A stretch of DNA of 42,901 nt from CAZFHZ01 sp964519015 (GTDB lineage Bacteria; Blakebacterota; Blakebacteria; Blakebacterales; CAYUVJ01), in assembly GCA_964519015.1 (NCBI GenBank), contig CAZFHZ010000013.1:1-42901 (forward strand). The letters are read 5' to 3'. Positions 41,678-42,901 of the stretch are shown here, in pieces. Below the pieces are notes generated by a model. It did no database searches. It saw only the letters and a list, made by a program, of their open reading frames with translations, and had not been told where the DNA came from. How positions within the stretch are numbered: the stretch's first letter is position 1; every line of letters starts with the position of its first letter. Made by a program: the position numbers and the translations under genes.

Positions 41678-42562
41678 ATGGACCCATCCAGCCCGTCTTC
41701 ATCCCACCCTACCCCTCCCACTCCTCGCACACTGCTGGTCGCCGCCCTGGAGGCGGCCGGCACCTGCGGCCGGTTCCTCCGGGAGGAGTTCCTGCGCCCG
41801 GTCAGGGAGTACGAGGAGAAGGCCCCCGGCGACCTGGTCTCCGAGATCGACCGGGAATCACAGCGTTTGGCCCGCGACACCCTGCTGGGACACACCCCGG
41901 GTGCCCTCTTCCTGGGAGAGGAGGAGACCGGGGAGGAATCCTACTGGGAACCGGACCTCGGGCCTCAGCCGCAGATCGGTGAAGGACTGCGCTGGATCGT
42001 GGACCCGCTGGACGGCACGACCAACTTCCTCCACCGCTTCCCGGTCTTCGCGGTTTCGGTGGCCGCCGCGCGGGATCAGCGGCTCCTGGCAGCCGTGGTC
42101 TACAATCCCATCTCCGACGAGTGCTTCGCCGCAGCGGCCGGGGAAGGGGCCACCCTCAACGGGCTGCCCCTGCACGTATCCACCGAGACCCGGCTCGACC
42201 GCTCCCTGCTGGCCACCGGCTGGCCCTTCCGCCGCAAGGAGCTCCTCAAGGCCTATCTCCGGGTCCTGGAGGAGGTCTTCCGGGGCTGTCAGGGTCTCCG
42301 GCGGGCCGGGGCGGCCAGTCTCGACCTGGCTTGGACGGCGGCCGGTCGCCTGGAAGGCTTCTGGGAGTTCGGTCTGAAACTATGGGACGTGGCGGCCGGT
42401 GCCCTGATCGTCCAGGAAGCGGGGGGGAAAGTGACTGATTTCTCGGGGAGCGCGGGCTGGTGGGAGAGCGGCGACATCGTGGCCAGCAACGGCCACATCC
42501 ATGCCGACCTGCTGCAGGCCGCGGCCACCCCGCAGGGGCTGTGGGAGCTGGAGCGGCGGTAG
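41678..42562 (+). CDS. Inositol-monophosphatase family enzyme (SuhB-like)
   Basis: 294 residues. Metal and catalytic motifs are complete: GEEETG, WIVDPLDGTTNFLH and the late WDVAAGALIVQEAGG. The family removes phosphate from inositol monophosphates, and in some lineages from histidinol phosphate, 3'-phosphoadenosine phosphates or fructose 1,6-bisphosphate; this sequence does not single out one. The first 17 residues are Pro/Ser-rich and the ATG lacks a clear ribosome site. It converges on the TatA-like gene with 4 bases between stops. Confidence 0.9.
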   Translation: MDPSSPSSSHPTPPTPRTLLVAALEAAGTCGRFLREEFLRPVREYEEKAPGDLVSEIDRESQRLARDTLLGHTPGALFLGEEETGEESYWEPDLGPQPQIGEGLRWIVDPLDGTTNFLHRFPVFAVSVAAARDQRLLAAVVYNPISDECFAAAAGEGATLNGLPLHVSTETRLDRSLLATGWPFRRKELLKAYLRVLEEVFRGCQGLRRAGAASLDLAWTAAGRLEGFWEFGLKLWDVAAGALIVQEAGGKVTDFSGSAGWWESGDIVASNGHIHADLLQAAATPQGLWELERR

Positions 42563-42566
42563 CGGT

Positions 42567-42767
42567 CTACTCCTCCCCCGACTCCTTTTTCCCCTCGCCT
42601 TCGTGCTTCTCCCCGGGTTCCTCGAGACCTTCGTTGAGACCCTTCTTGAACTCGTTGATCCCCTTCCCCATCCCACGCGCCAGCTCGGGGATCTTCTTGG
42701 CCCCGAACAGGAAGACCAGGATGAAGACGATGATGAGGATCTCCATTGGCCCGATACGTCCGAACAA
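42567..42767 (-). CDS. tatA: TatA/TatE-family translocase component, TTG start
   Basis: 66 residues. A short membrane helix (MEILIIVFILVFLF) is followed by the FGAKKIPELARGMGKGINEFKKG amphipathic segment and an acidic tail, the TatA layout. I set the start at TTG 42767, because a perfect AGGAGG lies 8 bases ahead and it restores the family's usual N-terminus (FGRIG before the helix); the ATG at 42746 has no ribosome site and would cut this off. TatA forms the pore of twin-arginine export. No tatB or tatC is present in the window. Confidence 0.88.
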   Translation of the reverse strand: MFGRIGPMEILIIVFILVFLFGAKKIPELARGMGKGINEFKKGLNEGLEEPGEKHEGEGKKESGEE

Positions 42768-42785
42768 CGCGATCGCCTCCTGCTG
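42747..42785 (-). promoter_or_regulatory. Ribosome-binding site that sets a TTG start for the TatA-like gene
   Basis: On the minus strand AGGAGG (42776-42781) is followed by 8 bases and then TTG (42765-42767). The ATG 21 bases further has no such site. Confidence 0.7.
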
Positions 42786-42901
42786 GACTGCGGAAGGACC
42801 CGCCTGCCCGGCGGGCTTGGGGCGGCCCCGGGCCGCCTTCCGCAGACTATGTGCGCACCACCCGGGTGTCAACGACCACCGGGACCTTACCCCGCCCCCG
42901 G

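Noticed and set aside
1..42901. tRNA, rRNA, CRISPR array, insertion sequence, prophage or riboswitch
   Set aside because: No cloverleaf, spaced repeats, transposase or phage proteins, or known riboswitch core were recognised by eye. A covariance-model scan could still find a small RNA.

Overview
The window comes from a GC-rich Gram-negative bacterium. Outer-membrane genes are plentiful: a TonB-dependent receptor, a BamE/SmpA-like protein, several predicted beta-barrels, a TatA-type protein and a peptidase fused to a surface-antigen barrel. The Hdr-type hydrogenase operon points to anaerobic, H2-linked metabolism. The protein styles suggest an uncultured lineage of the FCB/Gemmatimonadota-like kind, but no rRNA or taxonomic marker is present, so this is only an impression. 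Apart from a 354-base upstream region at 37141-37494, the sequence is tightly packed with genes.

Layout. Bases 1-1690 hold the tail of an Lrp/AsnC-like regulator, a STAS protein and a 6-phosphofructokinase. Bases 1703-5451 (minus) form an envelope operon: BamE-like protein, barrel protein, lipoprotein-like protein, TonB receptor. Bases 5664-12542 hold housekeeping and accessory genes: a YjeF_N protein with an altered signature loop, an exported protein, a K+ channel with an RCK domain, a Nudix hydrolase, bioY, and an exported M20 amidohydrolase coupled to a patatin. Bases 12593-16050 (minus) form a metal-uptake locus: small His/Cys protein, barrel, ZnuA-like binding protein and ZnuB-like permease, with no ATPase. 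Then come a penicillin-acylase family protein (minus) and, divergently, a 1143-residue peptidase/propeller/barrel fusion.

Bases 22350-37140 (minus) hold the centrepiece, sixteen genes in one direction that overlap or lie at most 15 bases apart: hdrC, hdrB, DRTGG protein, GHKL ATPase, thioredoxin-like ferredoxin, nuoE, nuoF, hoxU-like, short hdrA, mvhD with a C-terminal helical extension, double-length hdrA, mvhD, a 70-residue unknown, mvhG, mvhA, maturation protease. Read together they encode a [NiFe] group-3c-type hydrogenase (MvhAGD), a complete HdrABC, and a diaphorase arm (NuoEF/HoxU) with the accessory genes usually seen beside trimeric bifurcating [FeFe]-hydrogenases. No [FeFe] H-cluster domain is present. 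The likely product is one large flavin-based electron-bifurcating assembly joining H2, NAD(H), ferredoxin and a heterodisulfide-like couple. A candidate promoter and tandem operator-like repeats lie just upstream of hdrC.

Bases 37495-42767 hold a MacA/MacB-type adaptor and permease without an ATPase, a HAD hydrolase, a COG3375-like GNAT protein, an inositol-monophosphatase family enzyme and a TatA-type protein with a TTG start. No tRNA, rRNA, CRISPR array, insertion sequence or prophage gene was seen.
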